Below, piece after piece: positions 25,072 to 33,701 of a DNA stretch of 64,000 nucleotides. Position 1 is the stretch's first letter, and each line of letters opens with the position of its first letter. The translations under genes were made by a program, and so were the position numbers. The DNA lies in assembly GCA_002506085.1 (NCBI GenBank), contig DAWV01000005.1, positions 74,885 to 138,884 of the forward strand, in the 5' to 3' direction. This DNA is from Methanocorpusculaceae archaeon UBA425 (lineage in GTDB: Archaea; Halobacteriota; Methanomicrobia; Methanomicrobiales; Methanocorpusculaceae). The notes under the pieces were generated by a model that was given only the letters and a program-made list of their open reading frames with translations, did no database searches and was not told the origin of the DNA.

Positions 25072-25816
25072 AAATGACATCATTACATCATTAGCTAAAG
25101 ATTACCCGGAAGATATTGCCAATGCATTGGTGGGCAATTATATCTCTGCATTAGGCGAATATCGGAAAGAAGATTGGATGAATTGTTCCGGTTATATAGG
25201 TAAGTTCGTGGAATCTGCCCGAAGAATGATTCACATTAAATTAACTGGAGAATCAGTTCCGCTAAATAAAGAGATGAATGAAAAATTCACGAATAAACAA
25301 TTAAATGAGTGGGAAAATATGCGCTCAGAATTTCCTGAAGAATACAGAATTATCATCCCTCGTAACCTTTATGCGATGTATTGTATCCGCAATAAAAGAG
25401 GCGGAGTACATCTAAATCACATTAGCCCAAACAAAATGGATGCTTCTCTTTTAATCAATAGCAGTAAATGGGTATTATCTGAATTTTTCAGACTCTCATC
25501 TACGAAATCTATTGAAGAGACAACAGACATTATTGAGTCCATAATGAACAAGGACATCTGTTTAATTTGGAATACTGGAGAGACAGATAGAATTCTTGAT
25601 CCAAAAATGTCCTGTTCCAAGCAGATTCTTTGTTTACTATATTCTAAAAACGGCCAAAATAAAGATGACTTATTGAAAGCAACAGAGTATAAAAATCCCT
25701 CCCGTTTTGATAATCTTCTGAATGACTTACATAGAAATCGATTTATTGAATATAAAGATTCAAAATGTATTTTATCCCCACTTGGGATTAATGAAGCTGA
25801 AAAACTCCTTAAATAA
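25064..25816 (+). CDS. AT-rich operon protein 3, HEPN/Abi_C-like domain plus winged helix
   Basis: 250 residues from a GTG that overlaps the previous gene by 8 bases. The first 160 residues are all-helical and contain IRNKRGGVH (R109 to H116, an R-x6-H motif) followed by NKMDASLLINSSKWVLSEFFRL. This matches the pattern of HEPN-like abortive-infection C-terminal (Abi_C) domains, which are often RNases. Residues 183-250 form a winged helix (KQILCLLYSKNGQNKDDLL, RFDNLLNDLHRNRFI, CILSPLGINEAEKLL). This suggests a toxin- or effector-like protein of a defence or toxin-antitoxin unit. No homologue search was possible. Confidence 0.6.
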   Translation: MYRNDIITSLAKDYPEDIANALVGNYISALGEYRKEDWMNCSGYIGKFVESARRMIHIKLTGESVPLNKEMNEKFTNKQLNEWENMRSEFPEEYRIIIPRNLYAMYCIRNKRGGVHLNHISPNKMDASLLINSSKWVLSEFFRLSSTKSIEETTDIIESIMNKDICLIWNTGETDRILDPKMSCSKQILCLLYSKNGQNKDDLLKATEYKNPSRFDNLLNDLHRNRFIEYKDSKCILSPLGINEAEKLLK

Positions 25817-25953
25817 TTTTCCACACTCTTTTTTTTGTTACGAAAATTATAACCCAATCCAAAGTATCCACTGTATGTACAGCAGATCGCGATAAGTGTA
25901 TTTTCTATTATTGCCAGATACAGGATAGCAATAAAGGGGTTTTGAAGTGAATC
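25817..25953. other. short gap after the AT-rich operon
   Basis: A run of nine T at 25829-25837 is a plausible transcript end. Nothing else is recognisable. Confidence 0.4.
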
Positions 25954-26088
25954 TCACTTTCGTTTGTTCTTGGTCTTCATACCTTTTATATCAGCCTTTT
26001 TCGGGAAATGCTCACTGAATTTCTTTGTGCCGGTCTTATCTGCAAATCGGATGGAGTTGTCATCGTCATCTACAAAATCAAATGCCAT
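25954..26088 (-). CDS. possible small charged protein (44 aa)
   Basis: ATG 26088 to TGA 25954. The protein starts MAFDFVDDDDNSIRFADK and ends in a strongly basic tail (MKTKNKRK), so it has an acidic N-terminus and a basic C-terminus. No ribosome-binding site is evident and the family is not recognised. It reads like a real small protein rather than a shadow because no other gene overlaps it. Confidence 0.4.
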   Translation of the reverse strand: MAFDFVDDDDNSIRFADKTGTKKFSEHFPKKADIKGMKTKNKRK

Positions 26089-26450
26089 TATTTTCTGTAT
26101 GGTATTTTTTGGAGATAAAATTATTCTCATGAGGGGACAGCGGTAGTCGGTCCGGAGAGGGAATCCAAAATCGGATAAACGGCAAAATCGCTCCCAAAAG
26201 AGCTATAGCTGAAATCCGGCATAGCCAAAATAAATATGAAAATAATTTCATTACTACCATAGATTTCTCCAATATGATTGTTATTTTCATCCTTTTTATC
26301 AGCTTGTAACAAGCCTTTATTTTCCATTATAACATAGTACAATACATGAAACTGAGAAATATCTGGATGTCAATCACATTCACTGAAATATCCCTTTCAC
26401 CAAAAAACAGAAAAATCTGATACCGGAAAAAAAGGGATGAATTTAGCAGA
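26089..26450. other. gap without a supported gene
   Basis: About 360 bases. Two minus-strand frames of 70-71 codons overlap here but lack ribosome-binding sites and family features. The right end must hold the K+ channel promoter. I see nothing else. Confidence 0.4.
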
Positions 26451-27179
26451 ATGAACACAAAATCAACACCAATCAGACAACGAATATTCGAGATAGTCAA
26501 CGTAGCGGCCCCTGGTGATACGGTCAGCAAATGGTATGACCGGGTGACAATCGTCATTATCCTATTGAGCATATTACCATTGACTGTCAAGACGGAGAAT
26601 CAAACGTTTTTCTGGCTTGAAATCGGGGCGGTCAGTGTCTTTATCATTGATTATATTCTCAGGTTACTTACCGCGGATTATAAACTGAAAAAAGGCCGCA
26701 TTTCTTTTCTAATCTATCCGTTTACGCCAATGGCTATTATTGATTTACTGTCCATTCTTCCGATATTTACAATCTTAAACAATGGGTTAATACTGTTGAG
26801 ACTGGTAAGGCTGGTAAGAGCCGTGAAAATTTTCCGTTATTCAAAAACAGTTCTCACACTGCGGAATGTACTTATCAAACAGAAAAACCAGCTTTTCTGT
26901 GTATTTTGTTTTGCAGCATCTTACATTCTGGTCTGTGCTATAGTGTTATTCAATGTGGAACCTGATACCTTTGACAACATTCTGGAAGCACTCTATTGGT
27001 CAACGATTACCTTAACCACGCTTGGATATGGTGATGTATACCCCATTAGCGATGCCGGAAGAATCGCAACCATGATTTCATCATTGGTTGGTGTGGCAAT
27101 TATTGCTCTTCCATCCGCAATTATTACCGCAGGATACATGAATGAACTGACCTGTGAGGTGAAAAAGGAAAAAGAATGA
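26451..27179 (+). CDS. voltage-gated potassium channel (Kv-like)
   Basis: 242 residues with about six membrane segments. S4 carries spaced arginines and a lysine (LLRLVRLVRAVKIFR, residues 115-129), as in a voltage sensor. The pore loop holds the K+ selectivity filter TTLGYGD at 189-195 between S5 and S6. The C-terminus is only a short charged tail, so there is no RCK or cyclic-nucleotide domain. It acts in the cytoplasmic membrane as a homotetramer. A 31-codon ORF overlaps its stop. Confidence 0.9.
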   Translation: MNTKSTPIRQRIFEIVNVAAPGDTVSKWYDRVTIVIILLSILPLTVKTENQTFFWLEIGAVSVFIIDYILRLLTADYKLKKGRISFLIYPFTPMAIIDLLSILPIFTILNNGLILLRLVRLVRAVKIFRYSKTVLTLRNVLIKQKNQLFCVFCFAASYILVCAIVLFNVEPDTFDNILEALYWSTITLTTLGYGDVYPISDAGRIATMISSLVGVAIIALPSAIITAGYMNELTCEVKKEKE

Positions 27180-27271
27180 AATTTTTACTTTGGATAGCGC
27201 ATTTGGCACTTTCATTACTGACAATGGGATGGATGCTGCATCGAAATTTATCTACTTTGCAGCCGCTTTGA
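27176..27271 (+). CDS. possible 31-residue membrane peptide coupled to the K+ channel
   Basis: The ATG overlaps the channel stop (ATGA), the layout of translational coupling. The peptide (MKFLLWIAHLALSLLTMGWM, then 11 residues) has one hydrophobic segment. It could be a small channel-associated peptide or chance. Nothing else overlaps it. Confidence 0.3.
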   Translation: MKFLLWIAHLALSLLTMGWMLHRNLSTLQPL

Positions 27272-27299
27272 ACACGATTTCAATTCCGGGGTCTTCACC

Positions 27300-28484
27300 T
27301 CACGGCTCGTCCTTCTCAGCTGACTTCGTCGGATACCGGATGAACAGCGCAAGAATCGGACAGAGAACGGTTGGAACAATTAAAAGAAACATCGCGTCCG
27401 GCAGTGACCCCATAACATCGGCTGCCCATCCGATCAGAGCCGCTCCGACCCCGCCAACGCCCATCGAAAGACCGAGAGTCAGACCGGAAGCAAACCCGAT
27501 GCTCCCCGGCAGAAGATCCTGGGTCATCGTCACCGAGGCCACATAACAGAAGCTGGCAAAGAACGCATACAGCAGGATACCGGCATACATCAGCCACCCT
27601 GACGTCATAAATATCAGACAAAAGCATGGAACTGCAGCAATGAACCCAAGAACAAGCACCCTTTTTCGCCCAAACCGGTCAGAAAGATATCCCCCGGCAA
27701 TCTGTCCGAACACCCCGGAGAACAGCATGACCGTCACGATGACCGAGGTCGTCAGCGTATCAATCCCCTGATACCATAAGAGAAGCAGCGTCGGCAGATA
27801 GGTAATGACCCCGACATAGGCCCATGCCCGCAGAGCACATACCGTGACTACAAGCCCTGCAGGTATCCACCAGTATTTTCCCCGGACCGGCTTTTTTTCG
27901 ACCTGAGCTTTTTTTACCGGTTCAATCACTCCGGTCCGTCTGTCATTCCGGTAGATCCATGCCGCTCCGATGAATCCCGGCAGCACCATCCAGGCAACCG
28001 ACGGCAGACCGCCGAAGGTGATGAGAAGCCCGGCAATCAGCGGACCAATAGAATAACTAATACTGCCGCTTGTCGTAAAAATCGAATTATACAATCCCTT
28101 CTTTGCAGGCGGACTCAGCTGATGGACGATCGCCATCGCGGACGGATGAAACAGCGCATGACCGACCGCCGCTCCGGTTACGAGCAGAAGAAGGATCAGA
28201 TAATTGTTTGATAAAACGGAGAGAGAGATCCCCACACTGCCAATCAGAACACAAAGCGGCACGCTCGCCCGCTTGCCGGTCCGATCCCCGTAAAGCCCGA
28301 TGAACGGCTGAGTTATCGATGACGTCACATTGAACACGGTGACGACAAGTCCCGCAAGAAAATACGAGAGTCCCATGTTGGTAATGAGGAGAGGGAGAAT
28401 CACCGGCAGAATCGGGGTATACAGATCTATCAGAAAATGACCACTTATTGCCCCGGTTATTTTTGTATCATAGGTATGCCGCAT
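27300..28484 (-). CDS. MFS transporter, fosmidomycin-resistance (Fsr)-like
   Basis: 394 residues with about 12 membrane segments. The N-terminal signature GHFLIDLYTPILPVILPLL and the motif GHALFHPSAMAIVHQL are typical of the Fsr branch of MFS exporters. GDRTGKRAS and SDRFGRKR are the MFS loop motifs. I chose ATG 28484 over 28520: AGG lies about 10 bases upstream, and a TTAAATA box at about 28524-28530 would place the transcript start between the two. The substrate is not determinable. Confidence 0.8.
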   Translation of the reverse strand: MRHTYDTKITGAISGHFLIDLYTPILPVILPLLITNMGLSYFLAGLVVTVFNVTSSITQPFIGLYGDRTGKRASVPLCVLIGSVGISLSVLSNNYLILLLLVTGAAVGHALFHPSAMAIVHQLSPPAKKGLYNSIFTTSGSISYSIGPLIAGLLITFGGLPSVAWMVLPGFIGAAWIYRNDRRTGVIEPVKKAQVEKKPVRGKYWWIPAGLVVTVCALRAWAYVGVITYLPTLLLLWYQGIDTLTTSVIVTVMLFSGVFGQIAGGYLSDRFGRKRVLVLGFIAAVPCFCLIFMTSGWLMYAGILLYAFFASFCYVASVTMTQDLLPGSIGFASGLTLGLSMGVGGVGAALIGWAADVMGSLPDAMFLLIVPTVLCPILALFIRYPTKSAEKDEP

Positions 28485-28568
28485 GAAGTCGCCTGATAGT
28501 GAATAGTGATAAGCCCGCATGCTATTTAACTATTCGAGCCCGCACGTCTTTGTTCTGCAGCCGAACTT

Positions 28569-29804
28569 TCAGCTGACGAGTAACCCGATTCCAAGTATCC
28601 ACGCGATATATACCAAAGTTGCGATTAGCGTTACAGGCAGACCAAGTTTGAAAAACTGCATGAACGAAAATGTCTCTCCGCTCTTTTCCGCACGCTGGAG
28701 CACAATCACTGTAGAAGCCGCACCGAGAACTGTGAGAGAGCCTGCCGCAGTACACCCGGCAACCACTGTCATATAAAGCGAAACACCCGACCCGGTAAGG
28801 GCAGGCAGAATCAGCGCCACGAACGGCACATTAGAGATAAACTGCGAAACAATCACACTCACCCCGAACAAAGCAGGGACCGAGGTCAGACCCGACTCAG
28901 GCAGGATGCCTTGAATAAAACCGGTATTCCAAACCGCTGCCATCAGCACAAACATTGATGCAAAGAACAGTAGCGTCGACCAGTTCACTCCCCGCAAAAG
29001 GTCAATCCGTCTACTTGAGAAAAGCAATAAAGGAAGGGCCGCAGCAATCGCGATTAATACAAAGGGTAGTTCAATGTCGAAGAACGAAAGCACAATCCGT
29101 GCCGCAACCAGCATAAGAACCAGACCTAACGAAATTTTGGAAAGTCTGGAAAGAGCGGCATCAAAAATTACCGGTTTATTCACCTGAACGACCGGCTCCA
29201 TTCTGTCCGGAATCGTCAGCAGAAGAATCCGGTAGACAACAAAGAGACAAATGAGCGATGGAACCACAAGGTACAGAGCAAAACTCAGAAACGCAAGCGG
29301 CACACCTCCTGACATCGCCACCAGAAGATTCTGCGGATTTCCGATAGGCGTCATGCAGCTTCCGAATGTTACTGCAAAACACAGGGCAAAAAGCATCGTT
29401 TTGACCGGCATCTTATACCGTCCCGCACAGTAGAGTGCCACAGGGGTTCCGATAATCGCCACCGTATCATTCATCAGAAAAGCGGCAGCAAATGCCATCA
29501 GAAGAATAAACCAGAATAAAACAGCCTGCTTTGTCTTCGCCAGGGTAAGCCCCCGGAGCGATATCTGGTGGAGAAGCCCGGACTTCTCCAGAGCTGTTCC
29601 AAGCACAAACATCCCGAGCAAAAAAATAATCACGTTGAAATTTATTGAAAAAAATGCATCGGGGATGGAAATTGTTCCGAAGATGAGCGCTGCCAAAGCT
29701 CCGGCTGTCATAATCCCCCAAATCGGAAGCCGGAATCTTCCAATACGCCTGACAACAATCAGACTGAAAACAATTGCAAGAATCCAGACTGCAATCAGGA
29801 TCAT
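28569..29804 (-). CDS. ArsB/NhaD-type ion transporter (IT superfamily)
   Basis: 411 residues with about 11-12 membrane segments. The repeats FLMNDTVAIIGTPVAL and FISNVPFVALILPAL and the block SCMTPIGNPQNL are hallmark motifs of the ArsB/NhaD/citrate-transporter superfamily. Arsenite efflux, Na+/H+ exchange or anion uptake are all possible. No arsR or arsA neighbour is present. It lies 6 bases after alba and is probably in the asd-alba-transporter unit. Confidence 0.8.
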   Translation of the reverse strand: MILIAVWILAIVFSLIVVRRIGRFRLPIWGIMTAGALAALIFGTISIPDAFFSINFNVIIFLLGMFVLGTALEKSGLLHQISLRGLTLAKTKQAVLFWFILLMAFAAAFLMNDTVAIIGTPVALYCAGRYKMPVKTMLFALCFAVTFGSCMTPIGNPQNLLVAMSGGVPLAFLSFALYLVVPSLICLFVVYRILLLTIPDRMEPVVQVNKPVIFDAALSRLSKISLGLVLMLVAARIVLSFFDIELPFVLIAIAAALPLLLFSSRRIDLLRGVNWSTLLFFASMFVLMAAVWNTGFIQGILPESGLTSVPALFGVSVIVSQFISNVPFVALILPALTGSGVSLYMTVVAGCTAAGSLTVLGAASTVIVLQRAEKSGETFSFMQFFKLGLPVTLIATLVYIAWILGIGLLVS

Positions 29805-29810
29805 GGATTC

Positions 29811-30080
29811 TTACAACTTCTGCAGGACAATCTCTATTGATGAGATGTTGGAAAGACCGTCATCCGTCTCGATGGCGTCCGTAGATGTGGAAATACTTTT
29901 TTTGGTGACGCCGGGGAGGAACTGGCGTGTTGCAACTTCCGCAGTATCAACCGCCCGGACAATTGCCTTCCCGCGTGCCTTGATAACGACTTCCGGCACA
30001 CCTGTGTTGAACTGCGTCACTACGGCGAGGACATAGTTCATAAGAGGTTTTGTGCCGATAAGTACTGTGTTGTCATCCAT
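29811..30080 (-). CDS. albA: chromatin protein Alba
   Basis: 89 residues with the Alba fold pattern. LIGTKPLMNYVLAVVTQF begins the RNA/DNA-binding face, and the alpha/beta middle (VVIKARGKAIVRAVDTAEV) and C-terminal strand (SIEIVLQKL) follow. Alba proteins are abundant dimeric DNA- and RNA-binding chromatin proteins. The usual Lys-Lys near position 10 is Thr-Lys here. It sits between asd (22 bases upstream) and a membrane transporter. Confidence 0.9.
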   Translation of the reverse strand: MDDNTVLIGTKPLMNYVLAVVTQFNTGVPEVVIKARGKAIVRAVDTAEVATRQFLPGVTKKSISTSTDAIETDDGLSNISSIEIVLQKL

Positions 30081-30102
30081 TTGTTTAGTATATTGGGTAT
30101 TC

Positions 30103-31119
30103 TCAGATATATTTCATCGTATGCAATAGTTCTGCGTTTAAAACAGAAGCTCCTGCGGCCCCGCGAATCGTGTTGTGACCCATGGCGACAAACCGTATTC
30201 CTTCCCGCACCCGTCCGACAGACACGGTCATACCATTTCCGCGGTTTCTGTCAAGTCTGGGCTGCGGACGGTTTTCCTGGTCGAGATACAATACAGTGTG
30301 TTCCGGCTGTGTCGGCAGACCGGAGAAGGGTGCCTTCCAGGTTTTGAAGGCATCGATGACTTCGTCCGGGGTCGCCTTGATATCAATCCATACATTGAGC
30401 GTGTGTCCGTCGATAACCGGCACACGGTTGCAGGATGCGGAGACAGAGAAGGGAGCACCGGTTATTGTGCCATTCACGTATTTTCCGAGAATCTTGTTTG
30501 CTTCGCGGGCCATCTTTTCTTCTTCGTTCCCGATGTATGGAATGACGTTATCATAGATGCCGAAAGCTGGGACTCCCTCAAATCCTGCTCCGGAGATTGC
30601 CTGCATGGTTGCAACATTGATGTTCGTGAACTTAAATTTCATAAGGGGGGCGAGCGCCGTTGCAAGCATAATGGTTGAGCAGTTCGGGTTGGTGACGATG
30701 AATCCGTCCCGGCCTTTCTTGCGCTGAACATCAATTAAGGCAGCATGTTCAGGGTTGACTTCGGCAATCATTAACGGAACGTCAGGGTCCATTCTGTGGG
30801 AACTTGCATTCGTACAGACCCCCACACCGGCATCTGCGATATCGGTTTCAAGTTTCGTGGCTATATCTGCAGGCAAAGCTGAGAATACGATGTCACAGTC
30901 TTTCACTGCATCAACATTTGTCGGGGAGACTACAAGTTCTCCCGATGATTCAGGGAACGGTGAGTCTAGCCGCCAGTTGACGACAGAACCATAGGTTTTT
31001 CCTGCCGAACGGTCGGACGCCGTGAGAGTCGTCAGGTTAAACCAGGGATGGTTTGCGAGCAACTGTACAAACCGCTGACCAACTGCTCCGGTTGCGCCAA
31101 GTACACCAACATTTATCAT
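30103..31119 (-). CDS. asd: aspartate-semialdehyde dehydrogenase
   Basis: 338 residues. NADPH-binding GATGAVGQRF is at residues 7-16, and the catalytic Cys lies in NPNCST. SGAGFEGVPAFGIYDNVIPYI is the archaeal/fungal-type substrate region. The enzyme makes aspartate semialdehyde for lysine, threonine and methionine synthesis. ATG 31119 is chosen over 31173 because the cofactor motif follows directly and a TATA box about 24-31 bases upstream predicts a leaderless mRNA starting there. Confidence 0.95.
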   Translation of the reverse strand: MINVGVLGATGAVGQRFVQLLANHPWFNLTTLTASDRSAGKTYGSVVNWRLDSPFPESSGELVVSPTNVDAVKDCDIVFSALPADIATKLETDIADAGVGVCTNASSHRMDPDVPLMIAEVNPEHAALIDVQRKKGRDGFIVTNPNCSTIMLATALAPLMKFKFTNINVATMQAISGAGFEGVPAFGIYDNVIPYIGNEEEKMAREANKILGKYVNGTITGAPFSVSASCNRVPVIDGHTLNVWIDIKATPDEVIDAFKTWKAPFSGLPTQPEHTVLYLDQENRPQPRLDRNRGNGMTVSVGRVREGIRFVAMGHNTIRGAAGASVLNAELLHTMKYI

Positions 31120-31141
31120 AGAAGGATATAGGGTGTCGCTT

Positions 31142-31150
31142 TTATTTAAA
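31142..31150 (-). promoter_or_regulatory. TATA box of asd (leaderless)
   Basis: On the minus strand TTTAAATA reads toward asd, 24-31 bases before ATG 31119, which fits leaderless transcription. Confidence 0.5.
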
Positions 31151-31173
31151 GGCGTGGAAGGCTTCGTTCCCAT

Positions 31174-31454
31174 GATTCCCCGTTAGTGATAAAACAAGGG
31201 CAAGTTTATCCGATTGTATCTTCCGGCGGAAATTCACCGCAGGAATACCAATGATGACCTGACCAAATCTTTCTTTCATCAGAAGAGAAGAAATCCGACT
31301 GACCTGCACGACTCTCTGAATGTACGATTCATCTATACAAGATAATCACATTATCTCCAAAAAACATATGTGCCGACTTGTCATCAGCTTGTCCTACCTT
31401 TTGACAAATACAATAATCAAAGCTTGTTCAGGATGTAAAAAAAAGGAATTAGGT
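31174..31454. other. gap between serS 3' end and asd promoter
   Basis: 280 bases with no supported ORF. A C-box-like ATGATGA at 31251-31257 has CTGA-type boxes nearby but no C' box, so I do not call an sRNA. A run of A at 31438-31444 is a T run for serS transcripts on the minus strand. Confidence 0.4.
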
Positions 31455-32732
31455 TCAGAGATATTCCATTCCATGCATGTACGGCTGGAGGACCTTCGGA
31501 ATCTCGACACGCCCGTCTTCTGTCTGGTAATTCTCCAGGATACAACGGAGAGCACGGGACGTTGCGACAGCAGTGGAATTCAGAGTGTGCAGCCACTGTT
31601 TTGAATCGAAATCATGGGCATCCCGAACACGAATATTCAGTCTTACTGACTGATATGCAGTACAGTTTGAACAGGATACCACTTCACGATACTCATTATC
31701 ACGAGGCATCCAGGCTTCCATATCATATTTCTTGGCAGCCACAGTACCGATATCGCCCGTACAGATATTCACGACTCTGTAAGGTAACCCGAGTTTCGTA
31801 AAAATCTCCTCGGAATTCGCCAGAAGCTCTTCATGCATTTCCCACGACTTCTCCGGCATACAATAAATAAACTGCTCAATTTTTGTAAACTGGTGAACAC
31901 GGAACAAACCACGGGAATCAAGACCATGAGCCCCGATTTCACGACGGAAACACGGAGAAATACCCACCATCTTTAATGGAAGATCTTTTTCCTCGAAGAT
32001 CTCATCCTGATACATGGCTGCCATTGGATGTTCGGCTGTGGCAATCAGGTATTCATCGTCATCCTCGATTTTGTACATGACCTTCTCGAAATCACCAAGG
32101 TCTGTTACTTCCTCATAGGACTTTCTGTTCATCATATAGGGGGGGATGATTGGCGTGTAGCCTTTGGCCATAATTGTATCAAGAGCAAAACGCTGCAGAG
32201 CCATATCCATAAGAGCGAGATTGCCTTTCAGGAAATAGAAACCGGCACCACTTATCTTCGTGGCACGCTCGAAGTCTGCCCATCCTTTCTCCACCGCGAG
32301 GTCGCCATGGTTTTTCAGCTCGAAATCAATAGTCCGGGGGGTTCCGACTTTCTTGACGACAACATTCTCTGTGTCATCCTTACCGTAAGGAACACTCTCA
32401 TGCAGAATATTCGGGAGACGCATCAGATAATATCTTATCTGCTGGGTAGCCTTCTCCATGATGTCATCATTTTCCTTAATCTTTGCCGGCAGAGCCTTTG
32501 CTTCGGCATAAAGGGAAGCTGGGTCCTGACCTGCTTTTCTGGCGGCATTTATGTCCTTTGCGATCTGATTTCTTCTGGCACGAAGCTCATTATTTTTCAT
32601 GGTGAGTTCGCGGAAGATTCTGTCCTGTTCTAGAACAATATCGACCCAGGGAAGCTTTTCTGCATCCTGGCGTTTTTTCAGATCTGCCAAAACGACTTCC
32701 GGGTGAGCTCTGACGAATTTGATATCAAGCAT
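31455..32732 (-). CDS. serS: serine--tRNA ligase (standard class II type)
   Basis: 425 residues. The long N-terminal coiled-coil arm (RELTMKNNELRARRNQIAKD) binds the long variable arm of tRNA-Ser. Motif 2 (FRREIGAHGLDSRGLFRVHQF) and the C-terminal motif 3 region (STAVATSRALRCILEN) are intact. This is the common bacterial/eukaryotic-type SerRS, not the zinc-dependent form found in some methanogens. It is divergent from acyP. Confidence 0.95.
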   Translation of the reverse strand: MLDIKFVRAHPEVVLADLKKRQDAEKLPWVDIVLEQDRIFRELTMKNNELRARRNQIAKDINAARKAGQDPASLYAEAKALPAKIKENDDIMEKATQQIRYYLMRLPNILHESVPYGKDDTENVVVKKVGTPRTIDFELKNHGDLAVEKGWADFERATKISGAGFYFLKGNLALMDMALQRFALDTIMAKGYTPIIPPYMMNRKSYEEVTDLGDFEKVMYKIEDDDEYLIATAEHPMAAMYQDEIFEEKDLPLKMVGISPCFRREIGAHGLDSRGLFRVHQFTKIEQFIYCMPEKSWEMHEELLANSEEIFTKLGLPYRVVNICTGDIGTVAAKKYDMEAWMPRDNEYREVVSCSNCTAYQSVRLNIRVRDAHDFDSKQWLHTLNSTAVATSRALRCILENYQTEDGRVEIPKVLQPYMHGMEYL

Positions 32733-32837
32733 GATTGTCTAAGTATGTTTGTGCTTTTAGGTGAAGAGGGTTTTTGTTGTACAAACTAGTTATTAAACCT
32801 CTAATGCTAAATTAAAAATAACAAACAGGAGGCCACC

Positions 32838-33110
32838 ATGATACAGACACTAGAGATTCTCTTTTCCGGCAGAGTACAGAATGTTGGCTTTCGTTCCTGC
32901 GTGAGAAATGCAGGCTTAAACCTGGGATTATGCGGCGAAGTGGAAAATCTCCCTGACGGAAAGGTGCGTGCACTTGTTACCGGAGAGGATGTCATCATAG
33001 AAAAATTCCTTTCAATGACCTATAGCTGCCCGCGCGCAATTATCCGGGACGTGAAATGTGCAGGTTATGTTCTCACAGAATTTACAGATTTTACCATAAA
33101 AAGGGATTGA
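32838..33110 (+). CDS. acyP: acylphosphatase
   Basis: 90 residues with the acylphosphatase fold. GRVQNVGFR carries the phosphate-binding Arg at 19, and the catalytic Asn at about 38 lies in GEVENLPDGKV. It hydrolyses acyl phosphates. AGGAGG lies 8 bases before the ATG. It is the first gene of a tight three-gene set, with the next start 2 bases after its stop. Confidence 0.9.
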   Translation: MIQTLEILFSGRVQNVGFRSCVRNAGLNLGLCGEVENLPDGKVRALVTGEDVIIEKFLSMTYSCPRAIIRDVKCAGYVLTEFTDFTIKRD

Positions 33111-33112
33111 AA

Positions 33113-33700
33113 ATGAAAATCGAGAAAACCGTCACCTACTTTGATAAACCCGGCGTGGAAAACACCCGGGACTGTGCAGAAATAGCAGTAAGCCGTGCAA
33201 AGGATCTGGGACTTTCCACCATAGTCGTTGCAAGTACCGGAGGATACACAGCACAGATATTCTTCGATGCGATGAAGGGAACAGGACTTCACCTCGTAGT
33301 AGTTACTCACGCAGTAGGATTTTCCAAACCCGGAATCTGGGAATTTGATGCGAAGCTCGCAGAGGAACTCCGTTCTGCGGGCGTTACCATTGTTATCGGC
33401 ACACATGCACTCTCGGGACTGGAACGTGCCGTTTCCAGAAACCCAAAACTAGGGGGGAGCAGCAGGACCGAAGTCATCGCCGAAGCATTCAGGAAAATTG
33501 TCGCTGTCGGGATGAAGGTCGCTGTCGAATGCGTCCTGATTGCCGCTGATCAGGGAGTGATTCCTGTATCCAATGAGGTTATCGCCGTCGGAGGGACGGA
33601 AGAGGGGGCCGACACCGTGGTCGTTGTCAGACCGGCACACACTGCATCCTTCTTCGATTTACAGGTGCGGGAATTCGTGGCAATGCCGAGGAACCGGTAA
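33113..33700 (+). CDS. free-standing pyruvate-kinase C-terminal-like domain protein
   Basis: 195 residues from ATG 33113 (AGGG upstream). The pattern VENTRDCAEIAVSRAKDLG, VVASTGGYTAQIF and NEVIAVGGTEEGADTVVVV is that of the stand-alone pyruvate-kinase alpha/beta (C-terminal) domain family of archaea. It lacks the catalytic barrel, so it is not a pyruvate kinase. Its activity is unknown, and a regulatory or small-molecule-binding role is inferred. A longer frame from 33056 runs inside acyP and is rejected. Confidence 0.8.
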   Translation: MKIEKTVTYFDKPGVENTRDCAEIAVSRAKDLGLSTIVVASTGGYTAQIFFDAMKGTGLHLVVVTHAVGFSKPGIWEFDAKLAEELRSAGVTIVIGTHALSGLERAVSRNPKLGGSSRTEVIAEAFRKIVAVGMKVAVECVLIAADQGVIPVSNEVIAVGGTEEGADTVVVVRPAHTASFFDLQVREFVAMPRNR

Positions 33701-33701
33701 C

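Noticed and set aside
23349..25953. AT-rich island considered as an integrated mobile element
   Set aside because: No integrase, transposase, tRNA junction or flanking direct repeat could be seen.
26078..26342. Two overlapping minus-strand frames of 70-71 codons before the K+ channel
   Set aside because: They compete for the same DNA in different frames, lack ribosome-binding sites and have no recognisable domain.
31245..31310. Possible C/D-box sRNA between serS and asd
   Set aside because: A C-box-like ATGATGA and CTGA boxes are present, but no C' box and no pair of guide-length spacers.
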